Shown: positions 10,534-21,500, counted from the stretch's first letter. The stretch: 64,000 nucleotides of DNA from Pollenia angustigena (GCA_930367215.1 OV884059.1:149852511-149916510), one strand, 5' to 3'. Translations and numbers: made by a program. Notes: generated from the sequence alone by a model not told the origin.

Positions 10534-11827
10534 AAGGGTGGTTAAATTTCAAGGGCCGATGTTGATTTTGAATAAAACACAAACTATTTAGGAAATTATT
10601 GTAATTTTATTTATTATGATATATTGGTATTACTCAATTATGTATGGAACAAAATATCGGCCAAATGGGCGCCGCGACCACGGCGGCACACCTCCATCCG
10701 ATGGTCCAAATTTTCGATGACCCTGAGGCATAATGGAGGTTCTATGCCGTTAATGTGCCGAATTATCTCATCCTTTAGCTCTTGAATTGTTGCTGGCTTA
10801 TCGACGTACACCTTTTCTTTCAAATAACCCCAAAGAAAAAAGTCCAACGGTTTCAAATCACATGATATTGACGGCCAATTGACATCGCCATTACGTGAGA
10901 TAACACGGCCATTGAATTTGTTGCGCAAAAGAGCCATTGTTTTGTTAGCTGTGTGGCAAGTGGCACCGTCCTGCTGAAACCACATATCGTCCACATCCAT
11001 ATCTTCCAATTCGGGCCATAAAAAGTTCGTTATCATCTCACGATATCGAACACCATTCACAGTAACTGCCTGACCGGCCTCATTTTGGAAAAAGTACGGC
11101 CCGATGATGCCGCCAGCCCATAAACCGCACCAAACAGTCACTCTTTGTGGGTGCATTGGTTTTTCGACAATCACTCTTGGATTCTCATTCGCCCAAATGC
11201 GGCAATTCTGTTTATTGACGAATCCACTGAGGTGAAAATATGCCTCATCACTGAAGATGATTTTCTTCGAAAATTGATCATCCACTGTTGCCATTTCTTG
11301 CCACCATTCTGCCCATTCACGACGTTTGGAATGGTCAAGAGGCTTTAGTTCTTGAGCCAATTGCACCTTGTAAGCGTGTAAATGCAAGTCTTTATGCATA
11401 ATGTTCATCAACGACGAGCGTGAGAGGTGCAATTGTTGGGCACGACGACGAGTTGAGGTGGACGGCTCTTCAGCCACACTATCGCGAACAGCAGCAATAT
11501 TTTCTGCAGTACGAGCTGTACGAGCATGCACTGGTGTTCTCACATCTTCTACAGACCCGGTTTGCTCGAATTTTTCCAAGATTGTACGCACATTTGGACG
11601 ATCAAATTGACCAAAAAAATCACGAAGTGCACGATATGCATTTTGATTTGAACGCCCATTTTCATAATAAGTCTGGATAACTTTAACACCTTGTTGGATT
11701 GTGTATCTCTCCATGGTTCAAATTGAATAAGTCTGAAATAGAGAAATGTCAAATAAAATTCGGAAAAAAACTTGGCGTTTAGGTGTGGTTCACATTCAAC
11801 ATCGGCCCTTACAATTTAACCACTTTT
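10534..11827 (-). mobile_element. Full-length DD41D (rosa-like) mariner
   Basis: The 1294-bp element is flanked by a TA duplication (10532-10533, 11828-11829). The neighbouring units show the empty site ATTCTATGAG, so the insertion point is exact. Terminal inverted repeats match at about 28 of 32 positions (GTGGTTAAATT then AAGGGCCGATGTTGA). It contains one uninterrupted transposase gene on the - strand. An intact ORF, clean target duplication and host units that are otherwise nearly identical point to a recent insertion. Confidence 0.93.
10638..11714 (-). CDS. Mariner transposase, DD41D type, apparently intact
   Basis: The 358-residue protein would cut and paste its own element at TA dinucleotides. 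The N-terminal ~110 residues contain the bipartite helix-turn-helix that binds the inverted repeats (RALRDFFGQFDRPNVRTI, then STSTRRRAQQLHLSRSSL). The catalytic triad is visible: Asp in IIFSDEAYF, Asp in WFQQDGATCHT, and Asp in LKPLDFFLWGY. Exactly 41 residues separate the second and third Asp, as in the rosa/DD41D clade, rather than the 34 of classic mariners. The length is typical and there is no stop or frameshift. It starts at ATG 11714, about 110 bp inside the element end. It could be active, but this is not demonstrated. Confidence 0.93.
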   Translation of the reverse strand: MERYTIQQGVKVIQTYYENGRSNQNAYRALRDFFGQFDRPNVRTILEKFEQTGSVEDVRTPVHARTARTAENIAAVRDSVAEEPSTSTRRRAQQLHLSRSSLMNIMHKDLHLHAYKVQLAQELKPLDHSKRREWAEWWQEMATVDDQFSKKIIFSDEAYFHLSGFVNKQNCRIWANENPRVIVEKPMHPQRVTVWCGLWAGGIIGPYFFQNEAGQAVTVNGVRYREMITNFLWPELEDMDVDDMWFQQDGATCHTANKTMALLRNKFNGRVISRNGDVNWPSISCDLKPLDFFLWGYLKEKVYVDKPATIQELKDEIIRHINGIEPPLCLRVIENLDHRMEVCRRGRGAHLADILFHT

Positions 11828-13117
11828 TATGAGTTAAATTTCAGGTCTGTATTTTACAAAGCTTTTTTGTAATAGTTCTATTCTTTTAATTTTTCAGAAA
11901 TGACTTTATACACTATCAGACTATTATATTGTATTTTCTTTTTACATTTTACCTTAGCCTTCCTTTGGAAAGCAATGAAGTATATTGAATGTACAGAAAA
12001 ATTTACAATTATTAGACACCAGCAGAATGTAATGCATTTTCTGGCCCGCTACGGCCTTCGTCAGCATTCTTTGTGTCTCACTGGATAGTGTTACTTTATA
12101 AATTGAATGTATTTAACTCAACTATTTTAACAATTAGAAACTGGGAATTATTTCCTTGTGAAGGTTACTTTATATTTTATTAAACATTTTTTCATTTTTC
12201 GAATTTATTCTATGAGTTAAATTTCAGGTCTGTATTTTACAAAGCTTTTTTGTAATAGTTCTATTCTTTTAATTTTTCAGAAATGACTTTATACACTATC
12301 AGACTATTATATTGTATTTTCTTTTTACATTTTACCTTAGCCTTCCTTTGGAAAGCAATGAAGTATATTGAATGTACAGAAAAATTTACAATTATTAGAC
12401 ACCAGCAGAATGTAATGCATTTTCTGGCCCGCTACGGCCTTCGTCAGCATTCTTTGTGTCTCACTGGATAGTGTTACTTTATAAATTGAATGTATTTAAC
12501 TCAACTATTTTAACAATTAGAAACTGGGAATTATTTCCTTGTGAAGGTTACTTTATATTTTATTAAACTTTTTTCATTTTTCGAATTTATTCTATGAGTT
12601 AAATTTCAGGTCTGTATTTTACAAAGCTTTTTTGTAATAGTTCTATTCTTTTAATTTTTCAGAAATGACTTTATACACTATCAGACTATTATATTGTATT
12701 TTCTTTTTACATTTTACCTTAGCCTTCCTTTGGAAAGCAATGAAGTATATTGAATGTACAGAAAAATTTACAATTATTAGACACCAGCAGAATGTAATGC
12801 ATTTTCTGGCCCGCTACGGCCTTCGTCAGCATTCTTTGTGTCTCACTGGATAGTGTTACTTTATAAATTGAATGTATTTAACTCAACTATTTTAACAATT
12901 AGAAACTGGGAATTATTTCCTTGTGAAGGTTACTTTATATTTTATTAAACATTTTTTCATTTTTCGAATTTATTCTATGAGTTAAATTTCAGGTCTGTAT
13001 TTTACAAAGCTTTTTTGTAATAGTTCTATTCTTTTAATTTTTCAGAAATTACTTTATACACTATCAGACTATTATATTGTATTTTCTTTTTACATTTTAC
13101 CTTAGCCTTCCTTTGGA

Positions 13118-13200
13118 TATATATATTATGTACATTTGCACGTACATATGTATGTATGTATTGTATTTCTTATAAATACATACATATATGTATGTACCCA
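13118..13200. repeat. TATG/TACA-type simple repeat
   Basis: Low-complexity alternation of TATA, TACATA and TATGTA words immediately follows the truncated sixth array unit. Confidence 0.7.
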
Positions 13201-13344
13201 GCTAGCATTTTCAATCGAAAGAATCTACTGGGAATCTCATGAAGAGCATTAATCGTCGACGAGCGTAATTTTTAATCGTTAAAGATTCCTCGCACGGGAG
13301 AAACTGTTACACAAGCTGATTCCTCTGCGAGATACTTCTACAAC

Positions 13345-13884
13345 CAGTGTTCGAAAATAAAAACTAAATATCGTTTATTAATGTTCGGTACGGTAGATTT
13401 GTGGAAAACACAAACGCTAATAGTGTTTGTGTAGAAAATCATTAAAAAAAATAACGTTTCCCTGTAAGTCATCTTTCGAACACAAAAATATTACTGTTTT
13501 TATCAAACTCAACAAAAGATGTGAACATTTAATTCCGTTCGGTTTTTTTTGAAAATCCACAAACTTCAATGTGTTCGGTTCGGCTCGTTAATGTTCGTCC
13601 CTTTTGGCTTGTAAAAAAAAACCAAACATGTTTACAAAAACAAAATACACACACGAAAAAAACATTAAAGAACATTAAAATATAATGTTTGTCTACAGTA
13701 TCACTACAATTGTTCTGTTTTTTTAAAGAAGAACCGAACATTATACTATGTTCGAATCTTTCTTGAAAATAGTTACGAACGGTATTAAGGGTTGTGTATG
13801 TCTACACAATCACTAAAAAATAGATATCGTTCTTGGTTGTGTGAGCCGAACGTTAAATAATGTACTGTTTATTTTCGAACACTG
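13345..13884. mobile_element. Nonautonomous hAT element, copy A
   Basis: The 540-bp element has termini CAGTGTTCGAAAATAAA (right end as the inverted TTTATTTTCGAACACTG) and an 8-bp duplication TCTACAAC at 13337-13344 and 13885-13892. CAGTG-type ends plus an 8-bp target duplication are hAT hallmarks. The interior has many CCGAAC/GTTCGG words and no transposase. Other copies are at 28710-29956 and 49592-50016. Short frames here (13529, 13841) are not genes. Confidence 0.88.
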
Positions 13885-13904
13885 TCTACAACACAGCGAA
13901 AGAC

Positions 13905-14885
13905 GCTTATATCACAGTGCAAAACAATTCGGGTCATTGCCGCCAGCCTCAACACTTGCAACGCGAAATGAAACTAGAATATCGGTAGAGCAAATCTGCC
14001 TAAGGGTTTTGAAAAGTAAGCTTGGGTTCCCGAAATATGGGCACCTAAAGTTATTGATTTTTTTGAAAAGGCGTTTGGTATAACTCAAAAAAAAAAAATA
14101 AATGTTCTTCTGAGATAAAACATAATTTCAGATGTCTTCAGTAAAATCGTATGGCTATTCTTTTCTTAGGATATATTAAGCCTCTAACACTCATTTTAAG
14201 GGGTCATTTTAGTCCTTTTTTAACTTCCCAACAAAAGTATACTTAAACGGCACTTTAGAAGGTTAAAAAGTTCCACGAATATTTTCTGCATCAAATTTTA
14301 CTAGGGGTCTGTTAAGACCAAAAGTTCGTGCAATGTATGTAAAACGGATTTTCGAAATTCCTAGCCATGCAAATTTTGAATTTCTTGAAAACCTGTTTAA
14401 CATAAATTGCATGAACTTTTGGTCTTAGAAGACCCCTAGTAAAATTTGATGCAAAAAATATTTGTGGAACATTTTAACCATCTAAAGTTGCGTTTTAAAA
14501 TACTTTTGTTGGGAAGTTAAAAAAAGGACAAAAATGACCCCTTAAAATGAGTGTTAGAGGCTTAATATATCCTAAGAAAAGAATAGCCATACGATTTTAC
14601 TGAAATGAGTGTTAGAGGGTTATTATATCCTAAGAAAAGAATCGCAATACGATTTTACTGGAGACATCTGAATTTTTTTTTTAGCTCAGAAGTACATTTA
14701 GTATATTTTTTTTGAGTTATACCAAACGCGTTATCAAAAAATTCAAAAACTTTAGGGGCCAATATTTCGGGAACCCAAGCTTACTTTTTAAAACCCTTTG
14801 GCAGATTTGCTCTACTGATATGCTAGTTTCATTTGGCGTTGCAAGTTTTGAGGCTGGTTTGTTTTGTTTTAAAGTGTATTGATCG
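13905..14885. repeat. Large foldback (palindromic) element, no ORF
   Basis: Two arms of about 430 bp are inverted copies meeting near 14380-14390. Matching blocks are AAGCTTGGGTTCCCGAAATA (14020) with its inverse at 14766, ATTAAGCCTCTAACACTCAT (14176) with its inverse at 14545, and TTTTACTAGGGGTCTGTTAA (14295) with its inverse near 14430. The right arm contains an extra ~58-bp tandem duplication (14545-14660). No target duplication was resolved. A transcript would fold into a very long hairpin. Confidence 0.8.
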
Positions 14886-16836
14886 TAGGCGAATTCGTTT
14901 GAGATTTCTGTAAAGATTTTCTAATGTGGCTTTCAGAAAGCTCATCAAAAATCTTATGAGACTCTTGTAGGAATTCCCTTACAACGTGCGGAATGCTTAC
15001 ACATATAACTGAGCCACCCAAACAAGAGCATCAAGCTTCTTTTTTATACCATTTATACGAAACAAACCTTTAGATAAGGAATTCAACAACAATCCTGTTG
15101 GAAAATCTTATTTGGCAGATCCTTACGTCGGCTTGTTTAAGTAAAATTGTATTAACAAGTGAATTTTCATGTTTTAAAAACGCTCTTATTTAGGTAGCTC
15201 AGTAATTGTTATATGACTCATAAGGAGAGCCGCAAAAGGTTCATTCCAAGATTAAAAGACAAGCGTGTCAGAAAATATATACAAAAACTAATAAATAAAA
15301 TATTTTGATGTTTTTATTATTGTTGCCCATCAGATAATCATCAAAAGATTATTTGAGGAGATAGACAATCATCTAACGAACATCCGGTGCTATCTGGGCA
15401 ATATCTTAGGCATACATACATACGTACAATACATATACATATTGTTTATATTTTGCTCCGAGTGTACATTGGTCAAACAAATATGTTATAAGTACATAAG
15501 ATAAAAATCGCTCAGTTTTTTTGTGATTTTCATATTAATGTTAATTTTTCTGTTTTACTTTAGACACTAGAACAAGACGACATTATTGAAAGAAATTGCA
15601 GTGAACTCTGAAGCCAAAGATTATTTTTGTTGGTACATTAATGGATAAGCTGTACACCTTTGGAAATCCGTTGGATGATGTGGAAAGCGGCATGTATGTA
15701 TTTGTATAAAATTAAATAATTTGTAAACTGTACATAAAAATATTAATGAATAAATACACTAACAAAAAATGGAGTTTATTGCAATTATTTTGATTTTCTA
15801 TCTTATAAATCGGGAAAATGGTTTATGTAACCGGTTAAAAAAAATATATTGATAAAGACAATCAAATCTTTTGTTATGAACACCAATTATGTGTTTATTC
15901 AGTTGCATCTATCATATATTCGGGTGTAAGCATAATTTTTATTTCTAATAATCATACTAACAACTAGTAATATCTGTTGTCATAACTGATAGTGTACTAA
16001 AATTTAAATGTTGCTATCAAAAATATTATGCTAAGCAACGAAATTTTCAGTAATTGTAACCGAATTGTGTGATAGTACATGCAACCGACCAAATTCGATT
16101 GGCGCCAAATTCGGTTGTGATCACGAATCTGTTTTCTCTGTGAGGTTAGAGCTAGGTTTCCTAGCAATTTGGATATTTTACGAAACGTTGCACATTTTAG
16201 CGTTGACAACATATTTAGTAATCGTAATAAAAACGATGTATTTCGGTAAACATTTTTTTTAAAGATGTAGACGCTGTTTCCAAAAGAAGAATATGGATTG
16301 AAAAATATTAGGAATTATTAATATGCAGTCGGAAACTGTACAAAAAACGCAAAGATATGCAAAGTGTTAAATAAATTAAATACAGCGCTTTAGTTTTCCA
16401 CGTGTTGTGCACTTCTACCTCTGGTGCTATTGAAAAAAGGTTTGACTAATTATCAGATTGCAAACAAACATGTTTTTCCTATTTTACACCTTATGTGTGT
16501 TCTTTATTCAGAAGCGTACATATGATAAAATAATTTGATAATATCATAAGCCAATTGTTTTATTAAACTTTGCACGATTTTAATTTAGATTTATTTAAAC
16601 GATAAAATATAAGTTTTTTTTTTTTTTTTATCAAATATGGGCTGTCATTAAGTTTAATAAACAATGGTCGGTCATTGCAAATTTTCGGTAATTGTATATT
16701 TTTTTGAGTTACCAAAATCGAGCTCGCACTGTATTTCTTTACAACTGTTTTATGGCCAATTTAAACTCTAAATGATTTGGATGATACTATTTTTGTTGAA
16801 GATACTAATAATTCATTTAAAAATTTATATATACAA
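14886..16836. other. AT-rich intergenic stretch, no gene recognised
   Basis: I see no known repeat or gene. At about 15560-15715 the composition is less AT-rich after a TTTTACTTTAG that resembles a splice acceptor. A short frame reads MDKLYTFGNPLDDVESGM before a stop, which I cannot assign. A 71-codon frame on the - strand and a 65-codon frame on the + strand (15997-16262) overlap and are probably chance. Confidence 0.4.
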
Positions 16837-18605
16837 ATCGTCGTTCCGGAGTTATCTTGTCGTATATCACAAAATCGAAAAAAATGAGATAGGACCGTTT
16901 CCTCTGGTAAATTTAACAGATCTATCGATCTGCGCAATCCTCACGTCTCTATCTCTTATAGTAAATGAGATATTACGAAGCCGTTTTGTTGTATATCCAC
17001 TTTTGCGAAAAATTTAATACGTTATAATATCGTATGTAGCATAATTGTGGATATACGACAAAAAACGTATGAAAACTTTGAATTAAAAAAATCTTGCGTT
17101 GTCTTGTTGTATGTGAACAAAGTATATTAGGCATGTTACAAAAAAGAGACCATCTTATTATTTCTGTTATTTTAACATTTTTCGTTTTATATGTAAATAT
17201 ATTTTTCGGACGAAGTACACAACAGCTATTTATATTGATGGAATTATTGATATATTGCCTTAATTCACTTTATTGTTAAGCAATTAAAGGTTAAATATTC
17301 AGGGTGGTCCAACCATAATTTACAATGATAATTGTGAATAAAACAAAAAGTTTTTAGAGAATAATCTGATTTTTTTTTTATTATTATATAGAAGGATCTA
17401 TGACAACTATGCGTGAGACAAAATATCGGCCAAATGCTCGTCGCGGCTTCGATAGCATACCTTTGTCCTATGGTCCATATTTTCAACGCCTCTGAGACAT
17501 AATTGAGATTCAATGTCCTTTAAGTGTCAAACTATCTAATCCTTTAGCTCTTAATTGTTCTTGGCTTATTGACGCACACTTTTTATTTTAAATATTACCA
17601 AAGAAAGAAGGCCAACGGTGTCAAATCATATGATCGTGACGGCGAGTTAACATGGACATTGAATTTCTCGTGCAGAAGAGCCATTGTTGCGTTGGCCGTG
17701 TGACACATTCTTTTGGAACTACTTATCGTCCAGGTCCATATCCTCAATTTCTGGCAAAAAGAAATCCGTTATCAGCTCGCGATAGCAAACACCATTCACA
17801 GTAACTGCTTGGCGATGATGCCGCCTGACCATAAACCGCACCAAGCATGCATGCACAGGCGTTTTCACATTTCCTACAGAGCCGGTTTGCTAAAATTTGC
17901 ACACAAATATCCCGATTGTGGACACATTTGATCGATTTTGCTGACCAAAAAAATCAAGAGGTGCACAAAATGTATTTTTGATTTGAACGCCCATTTTCGT
18001 AAAAGGCTTCAGCAACGCGCTGCTGAATGCTGCACCTCTCCATGGTTGAATTTGGCACTGATACCAAGAAATGACAAATTAAGTTAGGCACAAATTTGTC
18101 GTTACGGTGTGACTCACACTTAACATCGTGCATTATGGTTAGACCACCCTTAAGTAATAATAAACCTTAAAATTATTCATACATAAGGATATTCGATAAT
18201 GTAAAAACTATAACTATACGTAAATATATTTGCCACTTGCATAAATTTTCGTTTCGAAAGTTATTATAATTTAATTTTCAATATTGCTAGAACACGTGAA
18301 TGTAGTTTTTTAATACCTTATTTTGGCTTATATCCCACAAACTAAAAAATATATCGCAAAAAGTGGCGTATACGACAAAATTGAAAAATTTTTTAGAACG
18401 TGATAATGGCTATAACTTAAAAATTTTTTTCCATGACTTTAAATATTTTTACATAAATCGATAAAGAACTTCAAATACTATATCTGACAAAAATATTGGA
18501 CGACTTTTTTCACGTACATTTTTGTGAATAATAATTTGAACCTTAAGATTCGATTTCCCCAAAAAAATTTTTGTGATATACGGCAAGATAACTTCGGCAC
18601 GACGA
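16837..18605. mobile_element. Inverted-repeat element enclosing an old mariner
   Basis: The left arm CGTCGTTCCGGAGTTATCTT (from 16839) and the right arm, read inverted from 18605 as CGTCGTGCCGAAGTTATCTT, continue together into CGTATATCACAAAA, about 35 bp of terminal similarity. Between them lie AT-rich DNA with a palindrome around TTGTATATCC (16985-17065) and a separate mariner remnant at 17301-18150. No transposase belongs to the outer element. Class and true limits are uncertain. Confidence 0.55.
17301..18150 (-). pseudogene. Degenerate mariner (rosa-like), internally deleted
   Basis: Termini AGGGTGGTCCAACCATAAT (17301) and an inverted AGGGTGGTCTAACCATAAT ending at 18150 define the copy. 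The - strand sequence is related to the intact transposase at 10638-11714: the C-terminal block around HLADILSHA and the segments encoding the WF..D and LTPL..F regions are visible but full of stops, and about 0.4 kb of the catalytic part is missing. This is a much older copy of a sister family; it is not functional. Confidence 0.8.
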
Positions 18606-18626
18606 AATGTTAATACTATATTTATT

Positions 18627-18690
18627 GAAACTGGGAATTATTTCCTTCCAAAGGTTACTTTATATTATATTCAACATTTTTCATTTTTCG
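18627..18690 (+). repeat. Fragment of the 383-bp array unit
   Basis: GAAACTGGGAATTATTTCCT followed by AAGGTTACTTTATATT and CATTTTTCGAATTTATT matches the end of the 383-bp unit (compare 10076-10160). Confidence 0.75.
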
Positions 18691-18729
18691 AATTTATTTA
18701 TTTATTTATAGTTAATCTGTGTAACAAAA

Positions 18730-19235
18730 ATTAGTATTGTGGTTATTTTGTTGAACTATTTATGGTTTTTAATCCAAATTTTTTTTCAATATTTTTAATT
18801 AGGCTTAAGTTCATGAAATTTAATTTTTCATTAAATTATTTTTATGAAGAAAGAAATTTACCAACATGACAATTAATTAAAATTGTTATTGGTAATCTTT
18901 CATTCTTGACGTGGCTGGGGCTCGAACCCCGTTCGACAGGTTACCATGACATGTTTCGATTGCAACCACTCAATCTCCTCAGATGGATTTGCCGTCTTAC
19001 ACTCGCAGCCATCGACGACTGCTGACGTCAATAGTCAAACATCAATCCTTTAACCAAATTGTATTCTAACATTTGGTAGATCGAAATTTGCTTTCCTGAA
19101 CGATTATCAATTTTAATTGATTTTACATGTTTTTTCCTTACTTCTGTTTTTTCGTACTTTTGTCAAGAATTTTTCTTGAAGTCCAAGTACATTTTTTGTT
19201 TTTTCATTTTGTCCTTTTCATTTTCTGTAACAAGA
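18730..19235 (+). repeat. Single ~500-bp unit of the tRNA-like repeat
   Basis: The unit starts at AATTAGTATTGTGG and includes the CTTGACGTGG block (18905), the GGGCTCGAACCCC B-box inverse, and the CATCGACGACTGCTGACGTC block. It ends in T-rich sequence near 19235. It is a solitary copy of the family tandemly arrayed at 45.8-49.0 kb. Confidence 0.85.
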
Positions 19236-19374
19236 CAAAAGTCTTACAATAACACAGGGTTACATATTGTTCAATATTAAATTTGTAAATTATTTTGACA
19301 ATAAAAATTTAAACACTAATTCAAAAACAAAAGATTACGAAATTAAACAACTTAAATTATTATATAAGAATTTA

Positions 19375-19545
19375 TTCTATGAGCTAAATTTCAGTTATGT
19401 ATTTTATAAAGCTTTTTCGTAATACTTCTATTCCTTAAATTTTTCAGAAATGACTGCTGCTGGTGTCTAATAATTGTAAATTTTTCTGTACATTCAATAT
19501 ACCTCATTGCTTTCCAAAGGAAGGCTAAGGTAAAATGTAAAAAGA
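19375..19545. repeat. Rearranged fragment of the 383-bp unit
   Basis: ATTCTATGAGCTAAATTTCA up to TTTTTCAGAAATGACT follows the unit in + orientation. The sequence then switches to its inverse (GCTGGTGTCTAATAATTG through to CAAAGGAAGGCTAAGG). It is an inside-out copy, similar in kind to the foldbacks of the ~560-bp family. Confidence 0.75.
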
Positions 19546-19599
19546 CTATATTTATTATTTAATCTTAAATGAAAATGGTACCCATCAACGCCGCCGCTT

Positions 19600-19660
19600 T
19601 TTTTTTAAATTTTGGAGGTATATAATATTAGGCACAGCCGAATGCAACTTGTTTTGTGTT
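19600..19660 (+). repeat. 3' end of a DINE-like element
   Basis: GGCACAGCCGAATGCAACTT followed by TGTTTTGTG matches the conserved 3' terminus seen at 29818-29857 and 42465-42500. Only the terminus is recognisable. Confidence 0.5.
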
Positions 19661-19879
19661 TAATTAAATTGTAAAAATAGCTTAGTGCTTTTTTACGCTT
19701 TTTTTGCGCGAAATAGTGCTTTTTAGTGCTTTTTTTAAATTTTAAAGTGCTTTTTGATCTCAAAAAGTTGGAGAACATTAAAAGTTATTAATAAAAAATA
19801 TGATAATTTTTTCGGATTGTTAAAATAGTTCACGCAGGGATCGGGAATATTAAAAAAATATACACCTGATATTTGTATA
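19661..19879. other. Spacer with AGTGCTTTTT repeats
   Basis: Repeated AGTGCTTTTTT words (19683-19755) resemble the fragment at 8399-8460 and may be remnants of one hAT-like terminus. No gene. Confidence 0.35.
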
Positions 19880-20138
19880 TGAGCCGTTTATTTTGAAAGT
19901 GGCATTAGTCACTTTTTCAAAAAAAAATCGAGTTAATAATAAATATAATAATAAATAATAATAATAAATAATAATAATAATAAATACTGAGAAAAATATC
20001 ATTATCATGATGTATCAAATACAAGTGAATCTTCTCGAAAGTTAGCATCCATATTTTAAACGTGTTAAAACGCAAACCCTTAAATATCTCGACTTAAAAA
20101 CCGAAATGACTTATGCCACTTTCAAAATAAACGGCTGA
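19880..20138. mobile_element. TA-flanked MITE carrying a TAA microsatellite
   Basis: The inverted repeats GAGCCGTTTATTTTGAAAGT (left) and its inverse ACTTTCAAAATAAACGGCTGA (right) extend for about 33 bp and are flanked by TA (19878-19879, 20139-20140). An (ATA/TAA)n tract lies at about 19936-19987. The Tc1/mariner class is inferred from the TA target. Confidence 0.75.
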
Positions 20139-20817
20139 TATATTCCTATACGTATCACTTACATAAATGCTATTTTGGAATTTATCCACTGCTTTAGATT
20201 TAAAAATTTTCCTACGGTTAACAATTCATCGCGGTTCTAAATTTCTTAGAAGGTTTTAAAAATTTGCTTCGCTGCGTGAGGTTTTTTTTTCGCAAAACGA
20301 CGGGAGACAGGTGTTTTCATTACTAAAACATTCTTGGCCACTCCGTCGTACTTTGCCAATAATTTGGTTATAGCCCTAGTATACATATTGGTACTCAAAC
20401 CTCTACAATGTATTTTTTGAATTCACCCCATTTTCTCTAAGTGGCGTTTAAAATTGGCGGTAGTTTGTTTGCTTGGCAATGAAATCCCCATTGACATTTG
20501 CTTGGTGCAACATTTGAATTTAGCGCTTGCTCAATTTTTTTCAAAAAAACTCCGAAATGGATTGGATGACATTTTTATCTGGAACAATGTATACTATAAA
20601 GTTTGGATTGTGGTTCACTCAAAACTATAGATTATCTTACCATTCGCAGAATATAAATAGAGTATTTTTTTGCCAAATAAAATTAAACCGTTTTTTTTTT
20701 GTTGTATTTTTTACCGTCTTATAAAAATTACACATATAAAGACATTTTTATACACTTAAGAATTTTATTTAGTCATCGCTGTATTTTTTCGTTATGTTAT
20801 TATGTTATTTCATAAAA
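20139..20817. other. AT-rich stretch, nothing recognised
   Basis: No repeat or gene could be assigned. A 65-codon frame at 20527-20724 is not supported. Confidence 0.4.
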
Positions 20818-20936
20818 AAGTTCGGTGTTCGGTAAAGTTCGGTAAAAATTTCGCCGAACACCGAACTTAGGCCGAACATCATTTTTTGCCGAACTCCGTA
20901 ACCGAACCCGAACGTTCGGTCGGACACTACTTATTT
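20818..20936. repeat. GTTCGG/CCGAAC-rich element end
   Basis: Densely repeated GTTCGGT and CCGAAC words end in GTTCGGTCGGACACTA. This pattern is typical of a nonautonomous DNA-element end with subterminal binding motifs, but no partner end was found. Confidence 0.4.
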
Positions 20937-21159
20937 GTGAGGCATAAGCTGCCACCTGGGCCACTTGAATGTTGTATGGAGTTTCTTGTGGGTAACGAAA
21001 AAAACTTTTATATGTATGGAGTTTTATAGCTATAGGAGGAACATTTTGTTGGGAAATAGAATAATTTTTCGAAAAAACAGAAAAGGAAGAATTCTTATGT
21101 GTTGTGTATGCTTTTTGAAACGTTTCATTTTGATTTTATTTACTGCAGTACATATATTA

Positions 21160-21305
21160 TAGGGAAGGGCCTGACCAGGCCCAGGTGGATACAATATGCA
21201 CAAAATTTTCATTTGGCCAATTGCGGAATTGAGGAATACATAAAGTTTCGTTCTAATATACTTTAGAAAAAAGTCAAAAAATGCCTGGCCAGGCCCAGGT
21301 ATAGA
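21160..21305. repeat. Pair of GCCTGNCCAGGCCCAGGT motifs
   Basis: The GC-rich word GGCCTGACCAGGCCCAGGT at about 21168 recurs as GCCTGGCCAGGCCCAGGT at about 21283, framing 100 bp of AT-rich DNA. Each contains a palindrome. Possible ends of a small element; direct orientation argues against simple inverted repeats. Confidence 0.4.
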
Positions 21306-21394
21306 CTTAAGGGGAATAAAAGTACCTGAATTGAAACAATTAAAAAACTTGCAAAATAAAATATATATGTTTATGTAAGAATTTAACTTTGATA

Positions 21395-21500
21395 TTTTCA
21401 AAACCGAAAACCGAACCGAAACCGGCCGGCTTAATCATTTTAAAACCGAAACCGCGGTTTCACATTTTTACGGTTTTTAGCAAACTCTACTTGACATTAA
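21395..21500. repeat. ACCGAAACCG repeat fragment
   Basis: Repeats of ACCGAA plus a GAAACCGCGGTTTC palindrome are shared with 8240-8275. No coding content. Confidence 0.45.

Larger units (their letters stand above)
9732..13117 (+). repeat. Tandem array of a 383-bp unit, six copies, interrupted by a mariner
   Basis: Units repeat every 383 bp (equivalent points at 9838, 10221, 11900, 12283, 12665 and 13048; one spacing is 382 because of a 1-bp deletion near 12568). They look almost identical by eye. Each complete unit holds an ATG frame of 62 codons after a TTTTTCAG that resembles a splice acceptor; in the sixth copy the ATG is ATT and the unit breaks off at 13117 in a TA-rich microsatellite. 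A related, diverged sequence lies upstream of both dynein gene copies (24130-24345, 54380-54595). The unit's function is unknown. Confidence 0.9.

Noticed and set aside
9732..13117. Tandem direct repeats as a CRISPR array
   Set aside because: The unit is 383 bp with no short spacers, and the genome is eukaryotic with spliced genes and insect transposons.
15560..15715. Possible host exon after a TTTTACTTTAG acceptor
   Set aside because: Only a short frame, with no donor consistent with a longer gene and no recognisable protein.
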